Source of the DNA: Halorussus amylolyticus
GTDB lineage: Archaea > Halobacteriota > Halobacteria > Halobacteriales > Haladaptataceae
Assembly: GCF_004143485.2 (NCBI RefSeq)
Contig: NZ_ML974130.1
Location: 594,363 to 658,362 of the forward strand
Reading direction: 5' to 3'
DNA length: 64,000 bases
The position numbers and the translations under genes are program-made. This document shows positions 29,580-38,785 of the stretch, piece after piece (the first letter of the stretch is position 1; every line of letters begins with the position of its first letter). The notes beneath the pieces were generated by a model. It ran no database searches, was not told the origin of the DNA, and was given only the letters and a program-made list of their open reading frames with translations.

Positions 29580-30473
29580 CTATGGAAGGCAGCCTAAAAC
29601 GTTCCCTTTTTCAATCGGATAGCTTCCATCGTGGTTTTCTGCTTCGATTTGTAATGTTCCGTTTCCGGTTTGTACCAGTAACTCATCATCGGTCATCGTT
29701 TCCAGTATCTCCCCTACCTGCCCTCGGACAGCGGTCGGATGGTCGATAGACGCGTGCCACACCGTTACCTTATCCATTTTATGATACGTAAACGCTCCCG
29801 GATACGGACGTGTTTGCCCACGGATAAAATTATAAATAGTTGACGCGCTTCGCTCCCAATCGATTAGGCCCATGTCCGGCCGACGAGGATGAGTGTAAGT
29901 TGCTTCGTCGGTGTTCTGAGGTGTTCGGGGAAACGTTCCCTCCTCGAACTTTGGGAGTACATCGTCAAGGAGTGCAACTGAGGTGTCGGTCATCTTCTCG
30001 TGAAGATCATGTGCCTCGTCCTCGTGGTCTATCGGCACCGATTGTTGTACGACAATATCGCCACTGTCGACACCTTCATCGAGCCAGAACAGTGTGACTC
30101 CAGTTTCCGTGAGCCCGTGTATGAGCGCCCATGCGACAGGTGCGCGCCCCCGTCGCTTTGGTAGTAGTGATAAATGCCGGCCGACGCAGCCGACCTCGGG
30201 AAGTGAGAGTACCTCCTCGTTGAGAAGTTCCTGCCACGCCATCACCAATAGTATGTCGAGGTCGTACTTCCGAAGTTGGCGCTTGGTACTCTCGTCGTTG
30301 ATGCTGTCGATCTGTATCCACCGGTCACCGTACTCCGGGTAAGTGGCGAACCCAGAAATACGGTCACGATGCGAGTCCGAAAAGGAAACGACGACCTCGG
30401 GGTTTACGCTCGAACTTTCGAGGATTGCCTTGCTCACTTCTGTCGAACCAACATAGCCGTATTTCAGTGCCAT
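29580..30473 (-). CDS. Formyltransferase-like protein (sugar N-formyltransferase type)
   Basis: A 297-residue protein with the methionyl-tRNA formyltransferase fold. It has GRHLSLLPKRRGRAPVAW as the catalytic His/SLLP loop, GVTLFWLDEGVDSGDI with the distal Asp, and a C-terminal OB-like domain ending ENHDGSYPIEKG. The catalytic Asn two residues before the His in the canonical N-x-H is Gly here, as I recall for a subset of surface-sugar formyltransferases. It likely formylates a 4-amino sugar with N10-formyl-tetrahydrofolate. I use the ATG at 30473 because MALKYGYVGS matches the family N-terminus. Confidence 0.85.
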   Translation of the reverse strand: MALKYGYVGSTEVSKAILESSSVNPEVVVSFSDSHRDRISGFATYPEYGDRWIQIDSINDESTKRQLRKYDLDILLVMAWQELLNEEVLSLPEVGCVGRHLSLLPKRRGRAPVAWALIHGLTETGVTLFWLDEGVDSGDIVVQQSVPIDHEDEAHDLHEKMTDTSVALLDDVLPKFEEGTFPRTPQNTDEATYTHPRRPDMGLIDWERSASTIYNFIRGQTRPYPGAFTYHKMDKVTVWHASIDHPTAVRGQVGEILETMTDDELLVQTGNGTLQIEAENHDGSYPIEKGNVLGCLP

Positions 30474-30549
30474 CCAACACACCTTTGACCAACAGAGGTG
30501 TTGTAATTTTGGGTCTTATCCGGAGCGGTCTTCAGCTATTCGAGCCAGT

Positions 30550-31809
30550 TTATTGTTCTGGCGATTCTCCTGTCGCCTCGCCAAATCCCTCGTTCAAAGC
30601 CGATTCGAGAATCTCCCGAAACCGTGTGCTATAGGCTTCGCGGGTGTGCTCTTCTCGGGCCCGTTCGCAGGCTTGTCGAGACTTCTTTTGCAGTTCATCG
30701 GGGGCAATAGTTATCGCCTTCTCGATAGTTCTGCGAATGGTGTCGATTTCGTGATCCGGAATCTGAACCCCCCACTCACCAACGTTACTGGCTACTTCGT
30801 GGGTTATAATCGGTACAAGGCCGCGTTTCATACAATGAGCTATACTCCCCGGAAATCCCTCTGTAATTCCCGTGTGAATCATGTAGCCACATTGTTTGGT
30901 TAGCTCTTGGAATTTGTCAGACCTCACATCGACCCACCCGACCGGATGGATATTTTCGGTTTCAAACAATTCCTGTTCGTAGATCTTTGCGAATTCTACA
31001 TCTGCTTCTAATGGACCACAGACATAGAGGTCAACACCGTCCATCTTGGCAACTGCGTCGAGGGTGATATCCAACCCTTTGTACACGAGGTCTCCTCCGG
31101 TGAACCAGAGGAGGTTAGACCGAGCCGTCTCGAAATTTCGCTCGTCTGTGCCACAGTTTAGAAAATCATACGTCGTGGTGTAGATGTTGTAGCACGGCTT
31201 GTCGCCAACTTGGTCGAGATACGTCGATTTTGTGTACTCGTCGCCAATCACTACGAGTGCGTCAGCTAGCTCCTCGGCCTTGGTTTCCGGTAGAAGACGA
31301 CTGGGCTCACGCTCCGTATCTCGTCGCTCGTTCAGCCGTTCGACGTGTTCCCGTACAGCAGGATTTCGCTGACTCCAGTGCATCCCCGCCCCGTAGTATA
31401 TCTTCGTGGTGTCGGCGTCTAAATTGCGGGCGAACCGCTCGAAGTTCGGTTCGCACCCGAACAGGACATCGTATTTACTGTAATCCTCCGGTTCTACAGC
31501 TCCATTTAACGAGTAAATATCGACTCCGTACCCTAAGTCATGGAACGCCCGAGCAATCTCCCGGCCTTGCCAAACGCTCTGTCTCGGTGTCGAGTAAAAC
31601 TTCGGAAATTGGAATCCATCGTAGTAGTGGCTGACACTGTACGAGATGAGAACGTACTTTTGCGAATCATCAGGTGGCGAGAAATAATCCGTAACAGATT
31701 CTCCTTCGAGCCAGTGATTGACCTCGTCAATACAAATATCGACTGCGCGCTTCTTGTTGAAGTTCCACGTGTGTTTTAGCATCGCCAGCTTCGATACAAC
31801 CGATGGCAT
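30550..31809 (-). CDS. Glycosyltransferase, GT4-like
   Basis: A 419-residue GT-B-like protein. Residues about 45-150 form an acceptor-type Rossmann domain (YVLISYSVSHYYDGFQ, ALVVIGDEYTK). The donor domain contains LWFTGGDLVYKGLDITLDAV and MIHTGITEGFPGSIAHCM, a recognisable GT4 G-I-T-E-G-F sugar-nucleotide motif. It is first in the minus-strand run formed with the formyltransferase and deacetylase, and is read divergently from the flippase across 102 bases. Confidence 0.85.
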   Translation of the reverse strand: MPSVVSKLAMLKHTWNFNKKRAVDICIDEVNHWLEGESVTDYFSPPDDSQKYVLISYSVSHYYDGFQFPKFYSTPRQSVWQGREIARAFHDLGYGVDIYSLNGAVEPEDYSKYDVLFGCEPNFERFARNLDADTTKIYYGAGMHWSQRNPAVREHVERLNERRDTEREPSRLLPETKAEELADALVVIGDEYTKSTYLDQVGDKPCYNIYTTTYDFLNCGTDERNFETARSNLLWFTGGDLVYKGLDITLDAVAKMDGVDLYVCGPLEADVEFAKIYEQELFETENIHPVGWVDVRSDKFQELTKQCGYMIHTGITEGFPGSIAHCMKRGLVPIITHEVASNVGEWGVQIPDHEIDTIRRTIEKAITIAPDELQKKSRQACERAREEHTREAYSTRFREILESALNEGFGEATGESPEQ

Positions 31810-31911
31810 TTGAACTGGTGGTGTATCTCTCGTGGCGATATATACTTTTTGCCGTACTTGCTCGGGCTCAATTCTTCATCTTTACATGGGAGATGTTCTA
31901 ACTACGACCGA

Positions 31912-33393
31912 ATGGAACTCCGCAGGTACGTCCGTTGGCTCTTTTCTCCAGCGGAAGGGCTCTCAAACCGTGCGGTTCACAGCGGAGTCTGGTCGTTTGC
32001 CCTCAACGGTGCCAACCGAGTAGTACAACTTCTCAAAACCATAATCCTAGCGAATCTTCTCAGTCCAGACGCCTTTGGCTTAGTCGCAATCGCAATTATC
32101 ACGTTCGAAGTGTCACAGAAAATCACAGATATCGGCTTCGATCACGCTCTGGTGCAACGAAAGGAGTCGAACGTTGACGAGTATATCGATACGACGTGGG
32201 TAGTACAAGCGTTCCGAGGGGTTGTTTTGCTCGTCTCTCTTTCCTTAGTGGCCCCACTAATCGCCACTTGGTTCTCTGACCCGCGTCTCACCCCAGTAAT
32301 TCGCGTATTCGCACTCGTCGCTCTCCTCGATGGTGTCATTAATCCTGCAATTATATATTTCCAGAAGGATTTAGAGTTACACAGGGAGTTTGGCTACCGA
32401 TTTTCTGGAACGGTCGCGAACGTCGGTACTGCCATTCTAACCGCAGTCTGGTACGAGACGTTCTGGGCGCTGGTGGTGGGAATCATCGCTGGAAAGATAG
32501 TCGAACTGCTCATGTCGTTCGTGGTTACCGACTACCGGCCAAAGTTCAGATTCAACCGTGACCTTGCGGGAGAGTTACTTCAATTCAGTAAATGGGTGTA
32601 CACATCCTCGATTACCATCTACATCGCTCAACAGGGCGATGACAGTCTCGTTGGGTGGTTGCTTGGCTCCTCCGCGCTTGGTCTCTATCGACTTTCTTTC
32701 CAATTCGGCAACGCGCCCGCTACCGAAATCGCAAACGTCGTCTCGTCGGTGACTTTTCCGCTGTATTCGAAACTTCAAGACGACACTCCGGCGCTCAGGC
32801 ACACGTTCAAGCGCGTGACTGAGGCGGTTTTTGTCGCCGCCCTTCCCGCAACGGTAGGTATCGTACTCGTCGCACCGCCGTTTACCAAGGTCGTACTCGG
32901 TGAACAGTGGACCCCGATGATTCCGGCACTGCAGATTCTCGTTATTGGTGGGTTCGTTCGGACGGTCGCTCAGACGGGTCGTTCACTATTTCGTGGTTGC
33001 GGCGTCCCGCGGTGGGACTTCTGGATGAACGTGGTGCGGTTGGCTGTAATTCTACTCACTATCTGGCCACTGACACAGGAATTTGGCATCGAAGGCGCCG
33101 CTCTGAGCGTCACGCTCGGTTTATTTTCGATGCTCCCCCTGTGGCTGTTTCAAACTCAACGTATTACTGAAACTCCCTTTCGCCACTACCTCAAAATATT
33201 TCTCGTTCCCGCCAGTGCGTCCGTAGTGATGGCCGTTCCGGTGTATCTCGTTCGTAGACCGACCCTGTTCGGATTTTTAGCTTCGGTGACGGTTGGGGTT
33301 TTTGTATATTCTGTTACAATTTACGCTATTCTTCGAATCCTCGGTCGTCGGCCGGTTGCCGAGCTTCGGCAGATTACGGAAACTCTATCGTGA
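31912..33393 (+). CDS. MOP-family oligosaccharide flippase (Wzx-like)
   Basis: A 493-residue polytopic protein with about 14 predicted helices. The N-terminal SGVWSFALNGANRVVQLLK and LLSPDAFGLVAIA match polysaccharide-biosynthesis MOP exporters, and LYRLSFQFGNAPATEIANVV opens the second half. It would move the lipid-linked oligosaccharide across the cytoplasmic membrane. The ATG at 31912 is used instead of one 102 bases upstream, which would add a cysteine/serine-rich non-conserved leader and fill the divergent promoter region. Confidence 0.9.
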   Translation: MELRRYVRWLFSPAEGLSNRAVHSGVWSFALNGANRVVQLLKTIILANLLSPDAFGLVAIAIITFEVSQKITDIGFDHALVQRKESNVDEYIDTTWVVQAFRGVVLLVSLSLVAPLIATWFSDPRLTPVIRVFALVALLDGVINPAIIYFQKDLELHREFGYRFSGTVANVGTAILTAVWYETFWALVVGIIAGKIVELLMSFVVTDYRPKFRFNRDLAGELLQFSKWVYTSSITIYIAQQGDDSLVGWLLGSSALGLYRLSFQFGNAPATEIANVVSSVTFPLYSKLQDDTPALRHTFKRVTEAVFVAALPATVGIVLVAPPFTKVVLGEQWTPMIPALQILVIGGFVRTVAQTGRSLFRGCGVPRWDFWMNVVRLAVILLTIWPLTQEFGIEGAALSVTLGLFSMLPLWLFQTQRITETPFRHYLKIFLVPASASVVMAVPVYLVRRPTLFGFLASVTVGVFVYSVTIYAILRILGRRPVAELRQITETLS

Positions 33394-33573
33394 TATGAGG
33401 TCTGACTCTCTGTTCTACAGTAGACCACGATCGGATTCCACAAACACTCCGAGAACGGTGTCGAATTGATACTGCCCTGAAATTAGGGAGTCCTTCAGAA
33501 TGTAGAATAGAGCCTAAAAGTAGTCGAACCGTCACCAGAAGATTGATGTATCCAACAAAAAGTAACCGGTACA

Positions 33574-34752
33574 ATGACTGCTGATTGGACTGTTGTTCAT
33601 ATTCTCACACATAGTTCCACTAAGCGTTCCGCACCCGAGTTCAATGTAAAGCACGGCTGGCACGCCCGACTTGGCCGCGCGATAGACGAGTACGCCGAAT
33701 TAAATACTGATATCGAGTGCTGGTCCGTTGATTACGGTCATGACGTACCGCACACCGAAACAGAAGACGGCATAGTGTACCGTTCGTTTCCGTCACGCCA
33801 ACCCCTGCCAACTATTCCGTGGATTGAACACCGACTTCCCACAATTAAGTACGTCCGTCGTACATTCGACTTCTCGATTCCGCTTCTCCGTAAGGTCCGA
33901 GAGTACGTCCGTTCTGACAAGAACGTTGCGTTCCACTTTCACTCCCTCACGTACTTAAACACCTATCTCCTTACTGAACTCTTCCGAGACGCTCCTATCT
34001 TCTTGCAACATCACGGCGGATTACGGGGGATTCCGATTTTCGACCGGACCGTCTATCCGCACGCGGATCACGTGTTCGTGATAACCGAACTGAAGCGTCA
34101 GCGACTAATCGAAAAAGCCGGACTTCCAGCAGACCAAGTGACCGTTCGTCCGATGGGGTTCGACCCGAAAACGTACTCGCCCGAGGCGGTCGAACCATCA
34201 GACCTCGGTTTCACGGAAGACGAATTGTTGTTCTACATCGGGCCGCTCGATAGTTCGAAAGGGTTTGACCGCATCCTCTCCGCATTTAAATCAATTCGAG
34301 AAAACCGAGACGTTGGACTCGTCGCACTCTGTCATAACTCCTCTCAGCCCCTCTATTCGGAGGTCAAAAAAACTGAAGGGGCATACCCATTAACGGAGTT
34401 CTTAGAGACACGGGAAGTCGTTCAGTATTACAACGCGGCCTCGGCTTACGTCTCGTACCCGCTCTCGAATTCTTCTCTCGCCGGGGGTGGTGGACTGATT
34501 TCGCCAGTCGAGTCACTTGCCTGTGGGACACCAACCGTCTCCTCCGTCGCGCGATTTTTCCCATCATCTACCGACGGTGTGTACGCCGAACTCGATAGGT
34601 CGTCCGACTTAGCCGATGAGATTTCCAACATGTTGGAACACCCGCCTGAGTTGGACTCCTGTCGTGAGTTCGCCGTCGAACACTTCTCGTGGGCAAATGT
34701 CGCGGCGGATGTCGGGCAGACGTATACGAAGACCCTGGGGATAGAACGATAG
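33574..34752 (+). CDS. Glycosyltransferase family 4
   Basis: A 392-residue GT-B enzyme. The acceptor half includes FLQHHGGLRGIPIFDRT and DHVFVITELKRQRLIEKA. The donor half has LFYIGPLDSSKGFDRILSAF and the glycine-rich NSSLAGGGGLISPVESLACG, holding the Glu of the E-x7-E region. It stands alone on the plus strand between the flippase (180 bases upstream) and the two short AlkP-like genes. Confidence 0.88.
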   Translation: MTADWTVVHILTHSSTKRSAPEFNVKHGWHARLGRAIDEYAELNTDIECWSVDYGHDVPHTETEDGIVYRSFPSRQPLPTIPWIEHRLPTIKYVRRTFDFSIPLLRKVREYVRSDKNVAFHFHSLTYLNTYLLTELFRDAPIFLQHHGGLRGIPIFDRTVYPHADHVFVITELKRQRLIEKAGLPADQVTVRPMGFDPKTYSPEAVEPSDLGFTEDELLFYIGPLDSSKGFDRILSAFKSIRENRDVGLVALCHNSSQPLYSEVKKTEGAYPLTEFLETREVVQYYNAASAYVSYPLSNSSLAGGGGLISPVESLACGTPTVSSVARFFPSSTDGVYAELDRSSDLADEISNMLEHPPELDSCREFAVEHFSWANVAADVGQTYTKTLGIER

Positions 34753-34813
34753 CGCGCAAATAAGAACCGAAGAATACAATGTAATTCCCTTAGAAACAGC
34801 TACCTGTATTAGG

Positions 34814-35782
34814 ATGTCGCTTGGAGTACTCCTTCGGAAGCTACGTGACAATTATCGTGACGGGGATTGGTGGCGACGGAATCTCTCACTACGTAACGGA
34901 ATCGTTCCTGCCTATTTTCTCGCAAGGGACGACCCGGAGAACGGCGTCGATATTGTGGCAGAGGACTGGGATAACCTCCTCATTCTCGATGCGTGTCGCT
35001 ACGATATGTTTTCCAGACTGAATACGCTACCGGGCGACCTCGAACGCCGACGGTCACGTTCGTCCTCGACGGGGACGTTCCTAAATCGGAACTTCTCGAA
35101 CGGGCCGTATCACGACATCGTCTACGTGACCGCAACACCGATGCTCAACATCATGCTCGATACCGAGAACCTGTTCCACGATGTCATCAACGTTTGGGAG
35201 TCAGCGTGGAACGAGGAGTTTCGGACGGTCATGCCCGAAACCATGGCCGAGGCAACGCGGGAAGCATACGAGCAGTATCCGAACAAGCGAATCATCGCCC
35301 ACTTCGTCCAGCCGCATTATCCATTCATCGGCGAAACCGCCCGAGAGAATTTGCCGGAGCAACGTGGGTTCGAGAGGGGACGTAAAGAAGTGCTTACCGG
35401 AGATGGTGAGGTCCAAGCGAAAGCTATCTGGAAACAGCTCGAAGAAGGCGCAATCGACCGAGAATCAGTACAGGAGATGTACGACGAGAATCTCGAAACA
35501 GTACTTGAGGCTATCGAACCACTCGTCGAACACTTCGATGAGCGGACTATCGTTACCTCCGACCACGGAAACATGCTCGGAGAGTTCGCCTGGCCCTTCC
35601 CGATCCGAATTTACGGACATCCCGAAATTCGAACTGACGAGCTCGTGACCGTCCCTTGGCTCGTCATCGGCGGAACTACCCGAAAGGAGCTTATCACCGA
35701 TAGCCCGGTGGAACAGGGAGATACCGTCGAGAGTACGGTCGCTCGGGAGCGACTGGCAGATCTTGGCTATGTGGATAGTTGA
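34814..35782 (+). CDS. Short sulfatase-like protein, AlkP superfamily, first of a pair
   Basis: A 322-residue protein of unassigned function. NLLILDACRYDMF holds the first metal Asp, SSSTGTFLNRNFS is the nucleophile-loop candidate (Ser/Thr rather than Cys), HFVQPHYPF supplies His, TIVTSDHGNMLGEF is the distal metal site, and IYGHPE follows. The C-terminus ends LADLGYVDS. It is about 120 residues shorter than ordinary sulfatases. It has no signal peptide, so it should act in the cytoplasm or peripherally. It precedes a paralogue by 84 bases. A role in adding or removing sulfate or phosphate on the glycan is inference. Confidence 0.8.
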   Translation: MSLGVLLRKLRDNYRDGDWWRRNLSLRNGIVPAYFLARDDPENGVDIVAEDWDNLLILDACRYDMFSRLNTLPGDLERRRSRSSSTGTFLNRNFSNGPYHDIVYVTATPMLNIMLDTENLFHDVINVWESAWNEEFRTVMPETMAEATREAYEQYPNKRIIAHFVQPHYPFIGETARENLPEQRGFERGRKEVLTGDGEVQAKAIWKQLEEGAIDRESVQEMYDENLETVLEAIEPLVEHFDERTIVTSDHGNMLGEFAWPFPIRIYGHPEIRTDELVTVPWLVIGGTTRKELITDSPVEQGDTVESTVARERLADLGYVDS

Positions 35783-35866
35783 GTTCACCAGCAAATCTAC
35801 GCCGAATCTAAGCTTTGACGGTAGAAGTAGAAACAACCTTAAGCAGTAGTAAACCACACAGACACA

Positions 35867-36817
35867 ATGCTCAGGTCAATTAAAGATGACGTGGAAACCC
35901 TTCGAAGATGGTCCTCGAAAAGACGGTGTGAAATCCAACATTACGGGATTCGAGGAGCTAGTGTGGCTACGAAGGAACTTTTTTGGCAAGGCGCACTCCG
36001 CGTAGCAGGTAAGTACATCTGGAACTATGGAACGCCAATTTACGAACAAGAGTGGGACGTTCTCGTCGTCCTCGATTCGTGTCGCGCCGACCTCATGCAG
36101 GAGGTGTCGGCGGAGTATAACTTTCTTCCCGACGATATTCCGACGACGAACTCGGTTGGTTCGTTTACCGGTGAATGGGTCCAGAAGAACTTCTCTAACC
36201 AGTACGCCGACGAGATGGCCCACACGGCATACGTAACTGGGAATCCGCACTCAGATATGACCGATCCGAACGATTGGGCTCAGCTAAGCGAAGTATGGCG
36301 ACATTATCGGGATGAAATCGGTATCATCCATCCACGGGTGATGACGGACCACGCCATAGCAACGGACCGCCGTACCGATTTCGAGCAGATGATTGTCCAC
36401 TATATGCAACCACACCAGCCGTTTCGTTCGCTTCACGAATTTGATGACGCGCCCGAGTGCCTTCCGAGAGATATCTGGCGACATCTACAGTTAGGTACTG
36501 TTACTCGAGACGACGTGTGGGAGGCGTACAAGGATAACCTTCGGTGGGTTCTCGACGATATCAACTTACTCTTCGAACAACTTGACGACCGACGAATCGT
36601 AATCACTTCCGACCACGGGAACGCCCTTGGGGAGTGGGCTTTGTACGGCCACTCTCGATACTTACCAACCCCTCAGCTTAAACGAGTCCCTTGGATTACC
36701 CTCCCGACGACCGAAACCACTGACACGTACGAGCCGAAACGGACTGATGCTCTTGATGAAGGGAGTCCAGAAGACGTGGATATAGAGCAACAGTTGGAGG
36801 CGCTTGGCTATCGGTAG
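35867..36817 (+). CDS. Short sulfatase-like protein, AlkP superfamily, second of a pair
   Basis: A 316-residue paralogue of the preceding protein, with the same order of motifs: VLVVLDSCRADLM, NSVGSFTGEWVQKNFS, IVHYMQPHQPF, IVITSDHGNALGEW, YGHSRYLP and a terminal LEALGYR. About 55 N-terminal residues before the first motif are basic. Overall identity to its neighbour looks modest, so the duplication is old or the two were acquired together. The substrate is unknown. Confidence 0.8.
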   Translation: MLRSIKDDVETLRRWSSKRRCEIQHYGIRGASVATKELFWQGALRVAGKYIWNYGTPIYEQEWDVLVVLDSCRADLMQEVSAEYNFLPDDIPTTNSVGSFTGEWVQKNFSNQYADEMAHTAYVTGNPHSDMTDPNDWAQLSEVWRHYRDEIGIIHPRVMTDHAIATDRRTDFEQMIVHYMQPHQPFRSLHEFDDAPECLPRDIWRHLQLGTVTRDDVWEAYKDNLRWVLDDINLLFEQLDDRRIVITSDHGNALGEWALYGHSRYLPTPQLKRVPWITLPTTETTDTYEPKRTDALDEGSPEDVDIEQQLEALGYR

Positions 36818-36895
36818 CTCCTGAGTGTACAACTATATCCACAAGCTATGACCTTGCAGGTGTGCAGAGCATACGATACTACGTTAACGGGGAGC

Positions 36896-36903
36896 GATTA
36901 AGT
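36896..36903 (+). promoter_or_regulatory. TATA-like element of the TrmB-type regulator gene
   Basis: CGATTAAG ends 24 bases before the ATG at 36927, consistent with a leaderless archaeal promoter. Confidence 0.45.
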
Positions 36904-36926
36904 ACCGTCGATAGCCATACAGACAT

Positions 36927-37781
36927 ATGACTACTCCATCAGACACTGCCAAGCTTCTAAAACACCTTGACCTCAAACAGTACGAGGCAACTGCACTTGA
37001 ACATCTCTTTTCGCTTGGTCGCACAACTGCACCGAACCTCGCTGAAGCCACTAACATTCCACAGGCACGTATCTACAGCGTGCTCAGTTCGCTCGCTGAT
37101 ATGGGTTATGTAAAGGTGATTCCGGGACGCCCGAAGAAGTACCAGTCCAAGCCACCCGACGAAATCATCGACCGTGCCTGCGAAAATCGTCGACAGTCGT
37201 TCGAGTCCTACCGCAGAGAAATTGAATCCATCCGCGATGAATTCCTCAACACCTTTGGACCACTGTACGAACAGGCGAGCAAGGACATCACACCTACCGA
37301 AGAGCTATTCTACGTAGTTGGTGTCGGTGAGCCGAGTGAAACCGAAACGCGCCAACTCTACACTGATGCCAAGGAGAGAGTTAACGTTCTCACTAAGAGC
37401 TTCGAATACTTCGACGAGGTCGAACCCGCTTTTTCCGATGCCGTTGAGCGAAATCTTACGGTCCAACTTATCTTTCTCGATCCGCGTCACCTCTCTGCCG
37501 AGAACAAGACTATTCAACGAGAAACTGTCACCACAATTGATGCGACCTATCCTGAAGTCAACTACCGTTTCAGCAGGGAGAAGCTACCGTGGCGCGGAAC
37601 CCTTGTTGACCCGAGCATGAACTACGATACGGGAAAGGCCATCTTTCTTGTCGAGGAAAAAGATGTCCCGCTCCATATGCGACAGGCTGCAGTCACCGAA
37701 AACGGGTCGTTCGTCGCGGGAATGAAACGATATTTCGAGCTCATCTGGGAACACGACAGCTACAAAACGCCACGCAACTGA
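36927..37781 (+). CDS. TrmB-family transcriptional regulator
   Basis: A 284-residue protein. Residues about 10-80 form the TrmB winged helix (LKQYEATALEHLFSLG...IPQARIYSVLSSLADMGYV). A coiled segment follows at about 85-115, then a long effector-like domain. TrmB proteins usually sense sugars and switch sugar transport or metabolism genes. Here it sits inside the glycan island, convergent (5-base gap) on the epimerase operon, so it is a candidate local regulator. The C-terminal domain is not the typical maltose-binding one I could confirm. Confidence 0.85.
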   Translation: MTTPSDTAKLLKHLDLKQYEATALEHLFSLGRTTAPNLAEATNIPQARIYSVLSSLADMGYVKVIPGRPKKYQSKPPDEIIDRACENRRQSFESYRREIESIRDEFLNTFGPLYEQASKDITPTEELFYVVGVGEPSETETRQLYTDAKERVNVLTKSFEYFDEVEPAFSDAVERNLTVQLIFLDPRHLSAENKTIQRETVTTIDATYPEVNYRFSREKLPWRGTLVDPSMNYDTGKAIFLVEEKDVPLHMRQAAVTENGSFVAGMKRYFELIWEHDSYKTPRN

Positions 37782-37786
37782 CTTTG

Positions 37787-38785
37787 CTATCTCCCTTTTT
37801 GACGGATGAGTTCTCGAACCGACTCCTCAACTGAGTGTTCCGTTGTCCAGCCGAGTTCCGTCCGCGCTTTGGTCGTATCTACCTTGAAGTCGCTCACGAG
37901 CGTCTCGTCCGAACGCGGATTATCGACGAGCGCCACCTCGGTTTCGATACCCGCGTCTTCGACGGCAATCTCTCGTACTAGCTCGGCCACCGCTATCACG
38001 CTCGGGTCCTCGTCGCTCGCAACCTCGTACTTCGAGACGCCGGTTTCGCCCGCTTCGAGTTGGTCGAGCATGGCCTCCGTACTTCGAATGTACGCCCGCG
38101 ACACGTCCTTGACGTGAACGTAGTTACGCGACTGGGTCCCCGGTTCGTAGACGGTCAACGGTTCGTCGGAGAACACCCGATTCACGAAGAAATTGATGAC
38201 AGTCCCCTTCGAAACCGTCTCGTCGCCGATTTCGTGTTCGCCGTAGAGGTTCGACTTGAGGTAGAGGTGGGCCGGGAACGCACCTTCGGCCATATCTTCG
38301 ATGATGTGTTCACCGAGGAGTTTCGTTCGTCCGTACCAGTTGAACGGATCCCGCGGCATGTCCACGGTGATAGGGAGCGTCTCCGGGTCGCCGAGGACCG
38401 CCATACTGAACGGAAACACCAGTCCCGCTCCTGTCTTTCGGCAGAACCACGCCACGTTCGTCGTTCCCTGCACGTTGACCTCGTACGCGAGGTCGGCGTT
38501 GGCTTCACAGTCCTCGACGCCGCTGATTGCAGCCAAGTGCAGAACGATATCGGCACCGTTGAGCGCGGTTTCGAGTCGGTCCCGATTGCGAATATCGATG
38601 TGCTGGACCGAAACGTCGCCGATCTCTCGCACCGTGCCCAAGTAGAAGTTGTCGAGCGCGACGATTTCCCAGTCGGGATGTTCTTTGCGGAGGAGGGATA
38701 CGACTTGACTTCCGATGTATCCCGCTGCACCGGTCACTGCAATCGTGGGCGCGTCTCGGCGCCGGTCTGATTCGTCGGTTGTCAT
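37787..38785 (-). CDS. NAD-dependent sugar-nucleotide epimerase/dehydratase
   Basis: A 332-residue extended SDR. TGAAGYIGSQV is the Rossmann loop, VLHLAAISGVEDC follows, and WYGRTKLLGEH holds the Tyr/Lys pair. NLYGEHEIGDETVSKG and YVHVKDVSRAYI are in the substrate domain. The exact reaction is not deducible. It is third in an operon after a UDP-sulfoquinovose synthase homologue and another epimerase. Its ATG overlaps the upstream stop by four bases. Confidence 0.88.
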   Translation of the reverse strand: MTTDESDRRRDAPTIAVTGAAGYIGSQVVSLLRKEHPDWEIVALDNFYLGTVREIGDVSVQHIDIRNRDRLETALNGADIVLHLAAISGVEDCEANADLAYEVNVQGTTNVAWFCRKTGAGLVFPFSMAVLGDPETLPITVDMPRDPFNWYGRTKLLGEHIIEDMAEGAFPAHLYLKSNLYGEHEIGDETVSKGTVINFFVNRVFSDEPLTVYEPGTQSRNYVHVKDVSRAYIRSTEAMLDQLEAGETGVSKYEVASDEDPSVIAVAELVREIAVEDAGIETEVALVDNPRSDETLVSDFKVDTTKARTELGWTTEHSVEESVRELIRQKGR

